In this document: positions 33,540-45,925 of the stretch, piece after piece
Layout: each line of letters opens with the position of its first letter
How positions within the stretch are numbered: position 1 is the stretch's first letter
NCBI RefSeq assembly: GCF_963924675.1
Contig: NC_089239.1
Coordinates: 32,573,818-32,637,817, forward strand
From: Phocoena phocoena
Taxonomy: Eukaryota; Chordata; Mammalia; Artiodactyla; Phocoenidae
DNA length: 64,000 nt
Direction: 5' to 3'
The notes under the pieces: generated by a model
Databases searched by the model: none
Seen by the model: the letters and a program-made list of their open reading frames with translations, nothing else
Told to the model about the DNA's origin: nothing
Program-made: the position numbers and the translations under genes

Positions 33540-33860
33540 AAAGGTAACTCTGGAGAAATAAGCAGGATCCAAATTATGAAGGATCTCTAAGTCATGACAG
33601 CAATTCCAATGTCTCCTAAGTCAGGGGAGCTCCTGAAAAGTTTTAACAGTAAGAACCAGTCTGGGGAATTCCCTGGTGGTCCCGTGGTTAGGATTCCGCG
33701 CTTCCACTGCAGGCGGCACGGGTTCCATCCCTGGTGGGGAAACTAAGGTCCTACAAGCCACATGGCGTGGCAAAAAAAACAAAAACCAAAAACAGTCTGA
33801 TTGATTGTTAGCTAGCATGGCATGGGGAAACCAATCAGATATCAATGCACACTGAACTGG
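33540..33860 (-). mobile_element. Old L2-like element hosting a CHR SINE
   Basis: TTATGAAGGATCTCTAAGTC, GGGGAGCTCCTGAAAAGTTT and TAACAGTAAGAACCAGTCTG resemble the inverse of an L2 body (GGCCTTGTAGGCCATGGTAA, GGGTTTTAAGCAGGGGAGTG in the family). A short CHR SINE is inserted at 33664. Assignment is tentative. Confidence 0.4.
33664..33790 (+). mobile_element. CHR SINE, short form (CHR-1-like)
   Basis: It starts GGGAATTCCCTGGTGGTCCC, contains GTGGTTAGGATTCCGCGCTT and the B-box-like GGGTTCCATCCCTGGTGGGG, and ends in GGCGTGGCA and an A-rich tail. Near-identical target copies AACCAGTCTG (33654-33663) and AACAGTCTG (33791-33799) flank it. Sequence between the tRNA-related part and the tail is shorter than in the long form. 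Confidence 0.95.
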
Positions 33861-34149
33861 GGGCAGGACAGGCTCCCCCTGGAGAATCTTGTAAAGGAGT
33901 GAGATATGAAGGGCATCTAGAGAACTCTTCCAAAAAATATGTGAAAGGAACCCCTGAAATAAGCAAAGGCCATCAGGGATATAAGACAGAAGCATTCAAA
34001 ATCACCTCCTTCTTATCTTGAACTTGTGCAACTGATTTTTAAAAATTAAGTTACTACCACCATTGCTGTTATATTGCATTCAGGTGCAGTAGCTCTTAGT
34101 TACATGTTGTGGCTTTTCAGGTCCTGAGAATATTGGCCAATCATTAGAG

Positions 34150-34385
34150 CCCATTATTCTCTTAAAAGCCAAATTGGGGTGTAATGCAATCCAGTTCTGA
34201 CAGTGACCACCTGCAGACCCCACAAGATAAAGGGCACAGTCTCCAACAAGAATGCCCTTATTTCAGACCCCAGTTGTACTTTGGGGGTACCCAGGGCATT
34301 GGCATTTCTGACTAATTGGCTATAAATCTGGGATTCCCATGACCATCTTGGTTTTAATAATTCACTAGAATTAGTCACACAATAA
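34150..34385 (-). mobile_element. Old ERV LTR fragment
   Basis: CTAATTGGCTATAAATCTGG, GATTCCCATGACCATCTTGG and TTTTAATAATTCACTAGAA align in order with CTGTCTATAAATCAGAGATT, GCCATGACCCACTCCTTGGC and TTCAATTAATTTGCTACAA in the better-preserved LTR at 60745-61580, so the two appear to be relatives. Only part of the LTR remains. Confidence 0.45.
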
Positions 34386-34389
34386 CATT

Positions 34390-35150
34390 TTCATTATAAA
34401 GAAACAACACAAGGTGAGAACATCGGACAGCATGAACTACTGGCAAAAATATAAAAGTTTGAACTTTCAACTGCTGATAAGAATGTACATTGAAACAACT
34501 ACAGTAGAAACAGTATAGCATTGTTACAGAGTTTAAGATTTACATTCCTACCAAGGCAATATTTCCACTCCTAGAGATATACTCAGGAGTAGTGTTTTGA
34601 CCGTGAGCATCGAACTAGAGTAAAAAAAGTCCTCACCATTGTTCTTATCAGCCATAAACAGGGAATTCCTCAATAACTCAATCCATTTCTTTTCTTTTCC
34701 TTTCTATTCTACTCTATTCTAGTCCATCCTATTCTGCTCTATATTTATTCACAAATGAATATTATATAGCAATGGAAAAAACCTACAGTTATGCACGAGA
34801 ACATAAATCAATTGAAACAACATGGTGCTGAGTGACAGCCATCATGAAAAAATCCCATTTGATGATTTCACGTACATACAGTGAAATAACAGTAAATCTA
34901 TTCTCCGTTGTATAAAGTACATATAGTTAGGAGGTGCCATTCTCAAAAAACAGGGTGTGATTACCATAAACAACATGATGGCGGTTGCCTATGGGTTAAA
35001 GGGGTGTAGGTAATTGGGAAGGGTTGTTCTAAGGGCTTCTGGCATATTGACAATGTGTTATTTCTTGACTATAATGATGGTTTCACGGATGTTCGGTTTT
35101 CAATTTATTACACTGTTCATTTACAGTAAGTGGAATGCACCATATATATT
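34390..35150 (+). mobile_element. L1M LINE 3' fragment
   Basis: GGACAGCATGAACTACTGGC, TTTCCACTCCTAGAGATATA, ATATAGCAATGGAAAAAACC, TGATGGCGGTTGCCTATGGG and ATAATGATGGTTTCACGGAT follow the 3' order of old L1s. A pyrimidine-rich tract at about 34684-34740 interrupts it. Diverged and non-coding. Confidence 0.62.
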
Positions 35151-35194
35151 ATATTCTGCACTTAGAAAACTGAAAGTCAAATAATCACATGCAT

Positions 35195-35524
35195 AATGTT
35201 GGCCTTCCATATCCACGAATTCCGCATCAGCAGATTCAACTAACTGCAAGTCAAAAATATTTGGAAAAAAATTCCAGAAGTTCCAAAAAGCAAAAATTGA
35301 ATTTGCCATACACGGGCAATTATTAACATACCACATACAATGTATTAGGTATTATAAGTAAGCTAGAGACGACTTAAAGTATATGGGAGGATGTGCTAAA
35401 TTTATATGCAAATACCAAGCTGTCATATTAATAAAAGGGACTTGAGCATCTTGGGGTTTTGGTATTTTCTGGGGCAGGGTTGGTCCTGGAACCAATCCTT
35501 CATGAATACTAGGAGAAGGCTGTA
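35195..35524 (+). mobile_element. Tigger-group (MER2-like) DNA transposon
   Basis: Left end GTTGGCCTTCCATATCCACG, then GCAGATTCAACTAACTGCAA, TTGTATTAGGTATTATA-like and TTGAGCATCTTGGGGTTTTG, and right end GTCCTGGAACCAATCCTTCA with GGCTGTA match the MER2-like TcMar-Tigger consensus from end to end. A TA target dinucleotide is present at both edges. No transposase frame. Confidence 0.75.
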
Positions 35525-36211
35525 CTTCGACACACAAGTTTAAATCACATATTACCTCTTTTTAGAGAGCAAATTGAACAAGTATAGGAGAATAATTGGG
35601 AATGTTTGTCAATGGCCCATGCTTTAGTAAAAGCACTACACATTGTAATTAGCATTTATTGTTACTAAATATATTACAAATTCCAATAATAAGGAGAGGA
35701 ATACAATTTTTATTGGCAATTTTGCTTCATGGATATATGTAGTATCATCACCAGCAGCACCCTTTTCTAGGCATTGTTATATCTAAAATTTTGTTTAATG
35801 AAACAAAGAAACCACTTTGTTTAAAATGAAATAAACTGGCTTTTATGAAATTTGGAGTTTTACCAATGAATACTTATTCTACCTTCTTCTATTCTTATAG
35901 ACACTTATTCTATCTAATCTTCTATCTTTCCATGAATTATTTAAGAAGTAAATTTACTTTGATTAGATGAAAGTTTTTTTTATCAGAGCAGTTATTCATC
36001 GTATTCATCCTGGTAAAATTTCCATTATCGACAGATTTTATTTGTTTTATTTATTTATTTTTTTTACTTCAATAAAACTACAACAACAAATGCTACAGTA
36101 AAATGTCAGACATATTTGGTCTAATTTTTACCAATTAAAAAACGAAACCGACTAGAATTGATTTAGATTCAAAATAATTTGGAAAGAGTTTTTTTTTCAT
36201 GAAATGGTATT
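35525..36211. other. Unassigned AT-rich sequence
   Basis: Nothing recognisable. Confidence 0.5.
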
Positions 36212-36289
36212 CCTGAAATAATTTTCTACTAGAAGGGGAATCACCTGTACCCTGAAATAATTTTCTACTAGAAGGGGAGTCACCTGTAC
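36212..36289 (+). repeat. 39-bp tandem duplication
   Basis: 36212-36250 and 36251-36289 are identical except for one A/G difference (GGGGAATCACC against GGGGAGTCACC). The unit starts CCTGAAATAATTTTCTACTA. Confidence 0.97.
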
Positions 36290-36530
36290 CCTGGTTTCAC
36301 ACTTCCCTGTAGAGAGGATTCCAGCAGAGGAACACTCTTGGCCCAAGACCCTGCTGTTCTCTTGTTCCTGCCCAGGAGTGGGGCATGGCAAAGGTCACAG
36401 AAGCCCATATGAAGGGGCTCCAAGTACCCAAATCTGAAATAACTGGAGCATCAAAATAAACAATGATAGTATTATAGCTCAAAGAATAAAATAAATTCTT
36501 TTTATTTAACTCTATATGGTATAAACAAAT

Positions 36531-36556
36531 AGAAAGAAAGAAAGAAAGAAAGAAAA
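36531..36556 (+). repeat. (GAAA)n microsatellite
   Basis: Six GAAA units followed by an A run. Confidence 0.95.
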
Positions 36557-37989
36557 AAGACAAATCGAAATAATTTATGTAGATAATTTCCACCACAACT
36601 CCTGACTATTCTACACCAGAAGGTGGAGCTCAGTAGCCTTCCTGTGTGTGTGTTCCAGGATCCTATTGTATATTCCCTCGCCCAGTCCTAGAATCAGCCA
36701 TTTCTCCAAGGAGCCCTGGTTCCTTTCACTGGGGAATGGTATTTAGAAACCAAGATATAGGTAATGGGCATTTGTACGCAGCTGCTGGATGGCCCTCCCA
36801 GCCGACAGAGCTAGGAACTCTCCGTCAGGGCACTAATGCACACACACACGTGTCTGTAACTGATTCTGCTGAACATGGATGCTGCCCATATCTCTAACTA
36901 ATTCACTATGGAATGGCTCATTCTAGCCTCCCTCTCTTGTTTATTTGTAACTTCTTTTTCTGAAGTTACAAAGAACCTGAGAAACCTGGCTTCCATTATC
37001 TCCACTGTATTTACTTATTTGGTCAACGCTAGGATATATAAGAAAGGAGTTTCAGAATTGCTAACTCATGGGTTTACCCTGTGAGAAACCCATTTATCAT
37101 CTAGAGAACAGTATTTGGGCTCAATTCCTTTGGCTTTATAGTGTCCAATAAAATTCGAGTTTCCAAAGTTACTTAAGTCAGTTTCTGTTTTCTCACCTTC
37201 GGCTTTAAGTTGTGTCATGCATTTGTGATACAGTTATGTTTGTTTGTCATTGTCTGCATTCCTTCCTGGGATCACTTTAACCTTTGTTTTTCTTTCTTTT
37301 TAAAAGTATTTTTATACAGCCAAATTTATTCTGTATGGATCTTTCATGTTAGATACATGACTCTATGCATATAATAGAGAATTGGAAAGGATAATAAAAG
37401 CCAAACAAAAAATTGAATGGAAAGGAAGCTCAAGATTTACCTAAACATATATTGAACCACAGCAAAGTCACATGCACACACATCTTACAAGCAAAAATCA
37501 ATGAACTTAAGTAACCTTTGAGCACCCTTAATTAGACAAATAATCTTCTAGTCTATTGTAAACATTTTTAGTTAAGTTTTTTTGGAGGGTAGTGTTTTTT
37601 TTGGGGGGGTAGTGTTATCAGTATAATGATTCTAGACATATTATGTGTACGTTATAAGATAGAACAAATGATTACATAGAAGACAGTGTAAGGAACCAGC
37701 ATATTCTCTGTGGCAGTAGGAAAGTAAACATTTGAAATGACAGAAGAAGAGGAAGAATCCTGTGATGTTGAGTTGGAACTGGAGAAATTGGTATGAAGCC
37801 ACATGATCTTTTTCAAAATATGTTCCTTACTTTTGTCCACTGAAAGAGCCTGGAAGAAATGACACACCAGTAGCAGTAAGCATACATATTGCCTAGATCT
37901 TGGGGTTTAAATATCATCCCCAATAAAAGGAACCAGAGCTCCTTGAAGAAAGTATTGAATACAGATCCTGAGGCTGTAAAAATATTATT
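36557..37989. other. Unassigned sequence
   Basis: No supported gene. A perfect 11-bp inverted repeat TTTGTAACTTC/GAAGTTACAAA with 7-nt spacer lies at 36944-36972. A T/G-rich tract with a duplicated GTAGTGTT lies near 37580-37615. Confidence 0.5.
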
Positions 37990-39240
37990 TTTAGAAATGA
38001 GGCTGCAGTACCTTCTAGGGACTGAAATTAAGATAGGACCAAAAAAGAAATGTATCAAAAGACACTAAAGCCAACCTGAAGGGTTTCCACTGGCCAAATT
38101 TGGGAAAACTGTACCACCAAAAAGAATAATGAAAATTATATTTTAATAATACTTTGACTAGAGCATTAATCCTTAAGCATATCATATTAAAAGAAAAACT
38201 ATGAGGGAAAATTGAAGGAAGTGGAGAAAGCTTGCACATACTGAAAAATGGCAGATAATATAGCAGGGATGAGAGAAAAAATAAAATCACCATTTTGTAA
38301 CCAATAGCATGTTAATTGATTCAGACAATTAATACCTGAATTAATCCAGGCAATTAATAACTTCAACAACTATTGACAAATGAGATAGTCACAAAACCTC
38401 ACACAGATTAAGTATAATTTCCAAAGGGAAATGCAATATAATGTACTTCCAGAAAAAGCTGGTGAACAGTAACTTAACTAAGGCAGACACTCATAGTTCC
38501 ACCAATCAAACAAACTGATATATACCCTTATGTCATGATGCAACAGGACGTATATAACATCACCTCTACTGTTGTCTTGCCAAATGTTTTCTCTGAATCT
38601 ATTCACATGAAATAATCAAATTGAGATTTTTTGTGACATTTTTAGACGAATGGTATAGATTCTTCAAAAATAAAAGTTATAAAAAACAGAAATATTTTAT
38701 GATGCCAAAGTTATAATGAAGTCAATACACATGTGAATTGATATTACACTTAAAAAAGACATGATGAGTGCATTTGGGAAAGATGTTATAGACTCTATAT
38801 TAGATGATATTATTGTTTCAATGTTTAATTCCTTGGAAGGGAAAATGTTATTGTGGTTTATGAAAGAATGCCCTTATTCTTAGAGGCTACATGATAATGT
38901 ATTTGAGAATGAAATATAATGCTTTCTACAAGTTTCATGTAACTTATTTTCAAATATTACAGCAACATATATTAAGTATTGAATGTACACGGAGGATATA
39001 GAGGTGCTTCTCCATTTTTCTGTATGTTTAAATTTTTCTTTTTTTGTTAGTGGGAAAATACTCCATTTGTCTAAAATGCAAAGAAAAAATTTGAGGGAAA
39101 TAGGTGGAAAGACAATAGAACGTTGACAATTGTCAGAGTGGTCTGATGTGCAACTGGTGTTTATTACATTGTTCTCTTTTTTTAATATATATTTGAAATT
39201 TTCCATATTGAAAAGTATATTATATATTATAGCTTACATA
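37990..39240 (+). mobile_element. Probable ancient interspersed repeat(s), family not assigned
   Basis: Segments such as GATATTATTGTTTCAATGTT, ATTGTGGTTTATGAAAGAAT, GCCCTTATTCTTAGAGGCTA and TTTGAAATTTTCCATATTGA resemble the 3' half of a common old mammalian repeat that I cannot name with certainty. No coding potential. Confidence 0.35.
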
Positions 39241-41929
39241 TAATTATATATAATATATACATAATACATAATCATATATAATTATAAAATAAGTAAAATA
39301 TGGTGGCTGCATGCATATGCAGATTGAAGGAACAAAGTATAAATGTGAGAATTTCAAATCTGTGTCCTATAGAGCAGTTAAATCACAAACCAGAAGGGGA
39401 GAACTAAAATAAGCAATTTTCCTCAAAGCCTAAACCAAACTAATTCTAAGATACATTAAATAATTAAATGTGAATAATATTATCATTAAAAAGCCAGAAT
39501 AAAAACATAGGTCAATAATGACTTGTTCTCAACTGGTGGAAATGTTTTAAGCAGAAGACCCAAAAATTAGGGAAAGGAAAACAAAGGAAAGGAAATAGAC
39601 ACTGATACAACTTCTGTATAGCAGAAGTATAAGTCTGTATATTCAGAAAAATAGGATAATGACTGATTTGCAAAGATGATAAATTAAAGTTCAATCATTT
39701 AAATCAAAATAGCCCCTGTAAAGAAATCATGTAATAAATAATACTCTAATATAATAATGAACAAAAGCAGTCACAGATTATTCACCATATAAGCAACTGG
39801 TTAACAGATAAACTGAAAAAACAAGTTTAACCTAGTCAGAAATAAAAGGTAGTCAAATTAAAGAAAAAAAAGGATTCCATAGGCTTCTATCAAATTACAA
39901 AGCACTTTATTATTATAATAACAAATACTGTTGAGGGTGGAGTGAGATATTACTCTAACAAACTGAATACGCAAATTGAATATCCTTTTCTGAAGGCAAT
40001 TTGGATATAACTAAGAAAGTATTTTGAAATGTTCATATATTTAAGCTCTAGAAATATATACTGAAGAAGCAATTAGCTATGAGGTTCTAACTTATATTCA
40101 AATATATTACTTATACCTTAAAAATACAGAACATGTCTGCTGTTTCAAAATATGAAAAATGGTTATATAATTTTGGTATATCCGTTATGTACGATAAGAT
40201 GGAGGCCATGTATTAAATGCATTTCACAATATGCAATTCATGATGGAATAAGAAGTGAGGAAAGGACGTTTATTTATATATAATATGACTTTGTAAATAA
40301 GTATAAAGGACAAAAATTAGAAGATAAAACACAGGAGTCTTTAGAGAAGCTATCTATTGCTAGCTGTTGTAAGTATGATTTTCATCGTTAATGTGTTTAG
40401 TTTTCTTTTTCAATGAAAAATAAAGTTTGCCAATAGTCTTTCAAAGCAGGACTATTTTGGACACAACTCATTCAGAAATCAGGGCATATTCCATCTAGTA
40501 TCTCTATGAAATGAATGTGTGAGCATTCTTGGTAAACAAACCAATATATAGAAAATATAATGCTAAAATTCAAGTATGGAACGCTATACATTCTGAAACA
40601 GACACTAACCCTATGTAAGCACCACATGGTAAGGATTTCCTTCCTTACCAGTTAAGATCACACACTTTAGTTTGTCCCATTAGTAAGAGAAAAGATTCTT
40701 TTACAACAACAAAAATTACACCAATGTTTAAAGAGGACTGAACCCAAACTGGGGAATCAAGTACATACAGATAAAAATTACTTAACTTTTGTGCACCCAG
40801 ATCAAACTATAAGCTTAGAGCGTATTTTATGTGTTATCAGATTTTCTTTCCAAAGAAAGAATGAAGATGTTTAACTAAATGTAGTCACAAGAAACACTTT
40901 TGTCCTGGCCTTTTCAGAATCCTCTTTTCATGCAGTATTTTTCTATTCGTGTTCTGTTCTTTTTCTGTGTCCCACCTCAGTAAAAGATGTGCTGATCGAT
41001 CCAAACAACTTCTACGTTGGATGGGTCACTTTCTGTGTCAGGACTGATTGATACTAATTGCAGAGAAGCATCTGTCTTAGCCTGCTCTTGTTTTTAAAGT
41101 TGAGACTTTTAAAGAACAGAGAACATCAGTTGAACTGCTTCAGTGTGCATTGTTTCTGTCTTTATTTATTGGCGTGCGGATCCCTAGGAATGTAGGAACA
41201 TGAAGATATGAAGTTGTTCTCTAACAGGCAAAGCGACTGCTTTGAAAAGGCCCTTCTCTCCCACTGAACTGCCGCACTGGGAGGAGTTTAATCAATTTTT
41301 CTGACGTTTGAAGGAAAAGAAAAACTTCTGATCAGAGTTCTGCAGAAAGTGTCTCTTCAAATCTTGCAACGACCTTTAAACTACAATTACTTCCTTTGTT
41401 ATTCTTTCAAATGTCTCCTAATAGCAACAGGCCTGGTTGAAACTGCTTTTGGCTCATTAGGTTTTTACTTTTTAACTGCAGATGTGGTATAAACACAGAA
41501 GATGAGAACGTGCACTGATTGCAGTTACCGAAAAATGTGTGTTTAGGCCTCTTGTGGCATCTGGCTAGCACTGTCCGACATAACTTTCTCAAATTTCCAA
41601 CTATAATAATTATAAAATGAAAAATAACGAAATATGTTGACAATCTTTAAAGAGCTAAACTCTATGACCTCTGGAGAAACAAATTATCTAAGACCCCATG
41701 GAAATCTCTGCTAACTTCCCATCAAATAAAATTAAGAGTAACCTCTCTGGAGTTTCTGTCAGGTTTCCGCTCATGAAATAGACGATTCCCAAAGTGGAAA
41801 AAAAAGTAGAATATTAATCCTTGCATTTCTCAGAATATGTCTACTGACTCCAAATGGTTGTGTACCTGTTGGAAAGGGCTGCCTTTGACTTCTATATCAA
41901 AATGAAATGTGTACATAAGGTAAAGAAGC
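39241..41929. other. Unassigned AT-rich sequence
   Basis: An AT-rich self-complementary stretch lies at about 39195-39300. The part at 40920-41400 is less AT-rich. No supported gene or repeat. Confidence 0.45.
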
Positions 41930-42205
41930 CAGTCAAAAGACACCATATTATTCCATTTATATAAAATGTTCAGAATAGGCGAATTTAGAGAAACAAAAAT
42001 TAGATTAGTAGTTGCTTCGGGCTGGATGGGATAGGGAAGTAGGTGGGTGATAGCTAAAGGGTATGGACTTCTTTTCAAGATGAAAATGTTCTAAAATTGA
42101 CGTAATGGTTCCACATACATGACGCTATACTAAAACCCATTGTGTTATACACTGTAAATGTGTGAGTTGTATGGTATATGAATTATATCTTAATAAAGCT
42201 GTTGA
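41930..42205 (+). mobile_element. L1M LINE 3' end
   Basis: TATTCCATTTATATAAAATG, TTCAGAATAGGCGAATTTAG, AGATTAGTAGTTGCTTCGGG, GATGAAAATGTTCTAAAATT and ATATCTTAATAAAGCTGTTG follow the old L1 3' end order (ATGAAATGTCCAGAATAGGC, GTTGCCAGGGGCTGGG, TTCTGGAATTAGATAG). It runs into a purine-rich tract. Confidence 0.72.
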
Positions 42206-42317
42206 AAGAAAGAAATAGAGAGAGAGAGAGGGAGGAGGGAGGGGGAGAGAAAGAAAGAGAGATAGAAGGAAGGAAGGAGGGAGGGAGGGAGGGAGGGAAG
42301 GAGGGAAGGAAGGAAGG
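42206..42317 (+). repeat. GA/GGAA/GGGA purine-rich low-complexity tract
   Basis: GAAA, GAGAGA, GGGA and GGAA units, about 110 bases of nearly pure purine following the L1 3' end. Probably grown from an A-rich tail. Confidence 0.92.
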
Positions 42318-42660
42318 GCAAGTTCAGACCTCCTGATACAGAAAGGAGCTTAGAGCCTCTAGTCCAGCCACTTAACAGATACGATCCAAGATCAGAGAGC
42401 TGAGACTGATACGGTTTCAAATATTTTTTCAAAATATTCAAAAATGAATTTCAAATATTCAATTTCAAAGATTCATTCAAAACTGAATTTCAAAATATTC
42501 GTATGTGTTTCAAATAGGCTCACGGCTAGCTGCATAAATACAGTAAGAATTGCACGCTAGGAAGACAGACCCAGAGCTGTGAGGTGACTTGTCGAAATTC
42601 TCACACACAGTTAGTGACAGAGCAGGTACAAGAGCTCAAGCACCCCAAGCTTCATTTTAG
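42318..42660 (-). mobile_element. Possible MIR fragment
   Basis: GTGAGGTGACTTGTCGAAAT, CACACACAGTTAGTGACAGA and GCAGGTACAAGAGCTCAAG fit inverse MIR (AAGTAACTTGCCCAAGGTCA, CACAGCTAGTAAGTGGCAGA). An ATTTCAAATATTC-like imperfect repeat occupies about 42415-42515. Confidence 0.4.
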
Positions 42661-43347
42661 GGAGCTTCCAAATAAACAAGTAACACAGTGGCCTACTTTT
42701 GTGACTCTCTTATCTGACCCTCTTTTTCTCAGTGGGGGGTTTTCCCCCCAAAATCTCACCTTTAGTGTGAAACAACAATGTATTAAATTAATCAGAAGTG
42801 TAGTTTATAGTCTAGATAATATTGGATAGAAAAAGACTTAACAGTGGACACCTCTGGAGAGAAGGGATGGGAGGAAGGAGCACAGTCATTTTTCTTTTCA
42901 TTTTTGTCCATTTGAATTTGCTAAAATAAGTGCATATTACTTTTGTCATTTAAACATATATTCAAATAAAGTATATTTGAAAATATAAAGAGTTCAATGG
43001 AACTGGGTTTTGAGGGGAGAATGATGTTTCTCAATAACACTATTTCTATCTAAGTCATCCCACACGTCTGAAACATGCAGAAAGAAATTTTCAGATATCC
43101 AAGCCCTCCAGAAGTATATCTTCCTTGTATTACCCTTGAAAAATATTATGGAAATTATAATCTGAGTAATCTAAAAGTAAATTTTAGAGTTCAAAATTAA
43201 AAGTTTAAGAGTGGGAGAACTTTCATAGAAGAAGTTGGTGCTAAGCATTGAAAACCACAAACTACTAACCGAAATAATTCCTGTAACGCTAGTTCTTCTT
43301 GGATATTACATAAGTATCACAGGCTTTTCAAACAATTCCATATCCTA
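42661..43347. other. Unassigned sequence
   Basis: The part at 42838-42980 resembles an old L1/HAL1-type 3' end (CACCTCTGGAGAGAAGGGAT) but is too diverged to call. Confidence 0.45.
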
Positions 43348-43376
43348 ACACACACACACACACACACACACACACC
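43348..43376 (+). repeat. (AC)n microsatellite
   Basis: About 14 AC units. Confidence 0.97.
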
Positions 43377-43449
43377 CAATAAAGTATGTTTCTCCACTAA
43401 CCTAAGCCTCACAGTTGCTCAGCCAAAGATACGTAGGAGTCATGATGTT

Positions 43450-44098
43450 TTTATGTCTTTCTTTTTCTCACCTTCATTTCTACCCCATGAGCAAATCATG
43501 ATGGTTTCATTTCTTAAAATTGCCAGTGGCTTCCCATCTGGGTTTTATACTTTTCAATCTTACCTGCTCTACAATCGTTTATTCAAAACAGCTACACACA
43601 CCTTTTTGAAAATGCAAATACATTATTTTCCACCTTGCTTAATGTCCATCAGTGTTCTGTCTTTTGGGGATGTATTCATGGAATGTATTCATGGCCTGCT
43701 TTCTGGAGTTAAGATTATTGAGCTATTTCTTAATGTCAGCGTCTTTGAGCTTGATTTCTCCAATGTTTCCCTTTTCTATTCTTTTTTTCCCCTTCCACTT
43801 AGATCTAAGCTTAAATGTTACTCCTTTGGAGTAGTACAATGTCCCTTTTACCCTATTATTTTGTCATTGACTACATAATTATTGAGGCCCTAATCTGCTC
43901 TAGGCCCTGTTTTAAACAGTCTAGGTTCAGGAATATTATAATTCTATTTGATTTTATCACAATTTCAAGTTATGGTTTTTATTTCTTGACTATTGACTGT
44001 CTCCTTTCCAAGATCTCTGTATCTTGTTCCATGCTGTTCCTTGCGCACAGTATCTTGCCACATGATACATACTCAATGAATATTCTTTGAATGGATGT
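43450..44098 (+). mobile_element. L2 LINE 3' region
   Basis: TTTCTTAAAATTGCCAGTGG, CTTCCCATCTGGGTTTTATA, AAGCTTAAATGTTACTCCTT, CAGTATCTTGCCACATGATA and ACTCAATGAATATTCTTTGA follow L2 order to its 3' end. The 141-codon open frame at 43453-43878 lies inside it and is not a gene. Confidence 0.65.
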
Positions 44099-44319
44099 AC
44101 CATGTTTTGACTTACGAACATAGCTTTTCTACAAGTCATGCTATACACAGTGTATAAAAGCCAATCTGGAACAACAGTGCCACCCAGAGGTATTCACCCA
44201 GAACCCACTTCAACCTACAAATTCCATTTATGCTTTACGATTTTACCTCCCTGGGTTTTAGTTTCTTTGTACAGTATTTCAGCTCTTTATATATACTCGA
44301 GGTCCTGTTCTTTATGCAT

Positions 44320-44470
44320 TTATTTAGTTATATATTTGTTCAACAAATATTCACTGAACTTTTTCTATTCATCAGCCATTACATTAAGGACTGGTGATAT
44401 AGCTGTACATAAGAGATAGGGTTCCTATTCAAATGGAGTTCATAACCTACCATGTGAGTAATCAAAATAA
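44320..44470 (-). mobile_element. L2 LINE 3' fragment
   Basis: TTGTTCAACAAATATTCACT, TTAAGGACTGGTGATATAGC and TTCAAATGGAGTTCATAACC are the inverse of the L2 3' end (CATTCAACAAATATTTATTG, GGCACTGGGGATACAGCAG, CATGGAGCTTACATTCTAG). Confidence 0.5.
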
Positions 44471-45496
44471 ATTGTATACAGACAGTCTTATATTATGAAC
44501 AAGCCAGTGTTCTACTGCAACATGTAAAAGAGAAACCAAACCTGGTATGGGCAGTTAGAAGAGTCCTCCTGGTATACAGATAAAACGTTTAAGCTGTACC
44601 TTAATGAAAGTATTGCCTTTCTCAAAGAGATGAGAGGCTGCAGGGAAAGGCCAGGTTGTACCTCATTCTCTAGTTTACAAACTCGATCACCTTCCTGAAC
44701 GCTTGGCTCTGTACATTACTATGATTTCAGCGCTACTTTCAGCTTTATTTCTGAGAGATGCTCCCTCAGCCACCCTCCTAACCCTGTGACAATGCCAGCA
44801 GCCACTCTTGCCCTCTGTAAGGAACTGAAAAGTAAACGTGAGACAGGGAAAGCCTGAAAGATAAAATGTAGACAGCCAGGACTTTGGGGAGTGGAAGAGT
44901 CTGGATTTAAGTTGCAGCCGAGAAAGCTACAGGAGATGGTAGCAGTCTTTTGACAGACTTGCCGTAGGACTCACAAAAGGACATGAGCACGGAAGGGTGA
45001 GCTGCGTTTGAGGGTGGTGTTGGTATAAATATCCCAAAGTTCAATTTACTGTAATAGCTAATAGTGTGGGATAGCTGAAAAGGAATATTGGATAGAAAAG
45101 ACTGGAAAAATATTTATTATGAGAACAATAAAGATTTTGAAAATGTACATTATCAGAGAGGAAAGGTAAAGTATACAATGTTTTGTTTAACTTTTAATAG
45201 TAAGTCTGTCAGTGTAGGAAACAGAGTACAAAAGTCAGCCTTTGCTATGTCATTTTCTACACTGACTGAGATGAATTGATATACTTTTGAATGTCTTAAG
45301 CTCTTAAGTAACTCTGGAGCTCTGAGGAGATGACAATATCCTGGGGGAAATGCTAGTATTAACATTAAAGTTACCTGGCTGTGATTTTTCCCTCATTTAA
45401 ATAACTATCTTTAAATTTGTTTAATGTGAGCGTGTATGCTTATGTATATAATACATAGTTATGCGTATTCACATGAACTGTGTCTATGTACAGTTC
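44471..45496. other. Unassigned sequence
   Basis: No supported gene or recognised repeat. Confidence 0.5.
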
Positions 45497-45509
45497 GTGA
45501 TATGATTTT

Positions 45510-45708
45510 TTTTTTTTTTTTTTGCGGTACGCAGGCCTCTCACTGTTGCGGCCTCTCCCGTTGCGGAGCACAGGCTCCAGATGCGCAAGCTCAGCGGCCA
45601 TGGCTCATGGGCCCAGCCGCTCCGCGGCATGTGGGATCTTCCCGGACCGGGGCACAAACCCGTGTCCCCTGCATCGGCAGGCGGACTCTCAGCCACCAGG
45701 GAAGCCCT
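45510..45708 (-). mobile_element. CHR SINE (long form) with internal deletion
   Basis: T tract and GCGGTACGCAGGCCTCTCAC at the left, GCCACCAGGGAAGCCC at the right. Exact target duplications GTGATATGATTTT lie at 45497-45509 and 45709-45721. Compared with the other long copies it lacks about ten bases in the tRNA-related head, just before GCCACCAGGG. Confidence 0.96.
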
Positions 45709-45834
45709 GTGATATGATTTTAAAAGATATACAAACAATAAAAAACTGATAAAATATAAGATACTTTAAGAAAATCTAAACTTTTTTGAATGTAAAATGT
45801 ATGAATATGAATGTAATATGTATGACTCATTGAA

Positions 45835-45925
45835 TGTGATAATCAATAATTAATACTGAATCACTATGGTGTACACGTGAAACTAATATAATAATGTAAA
45901 TCAACCGTACCTGACAAAAAAGAAA
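45835..45925 (+). mobile_element. L1 3' end scrap
   Basis: ACTGAATCACTATGGTGTAC, ACGTGAAACTAATATAATAA and TGTAAATCAACCGTACCTGA match an L1 3' end that normally reads CACTATGCTGTACACCTGAAACTAATACAA in overlapping pieces. Confidence 0.55.

Noticed and set aside
43453..43878. 141-codon plus-strand open frame
   Set aside because: It lies within L2 LINE 3' sequence outside any conserved L2 protein region.
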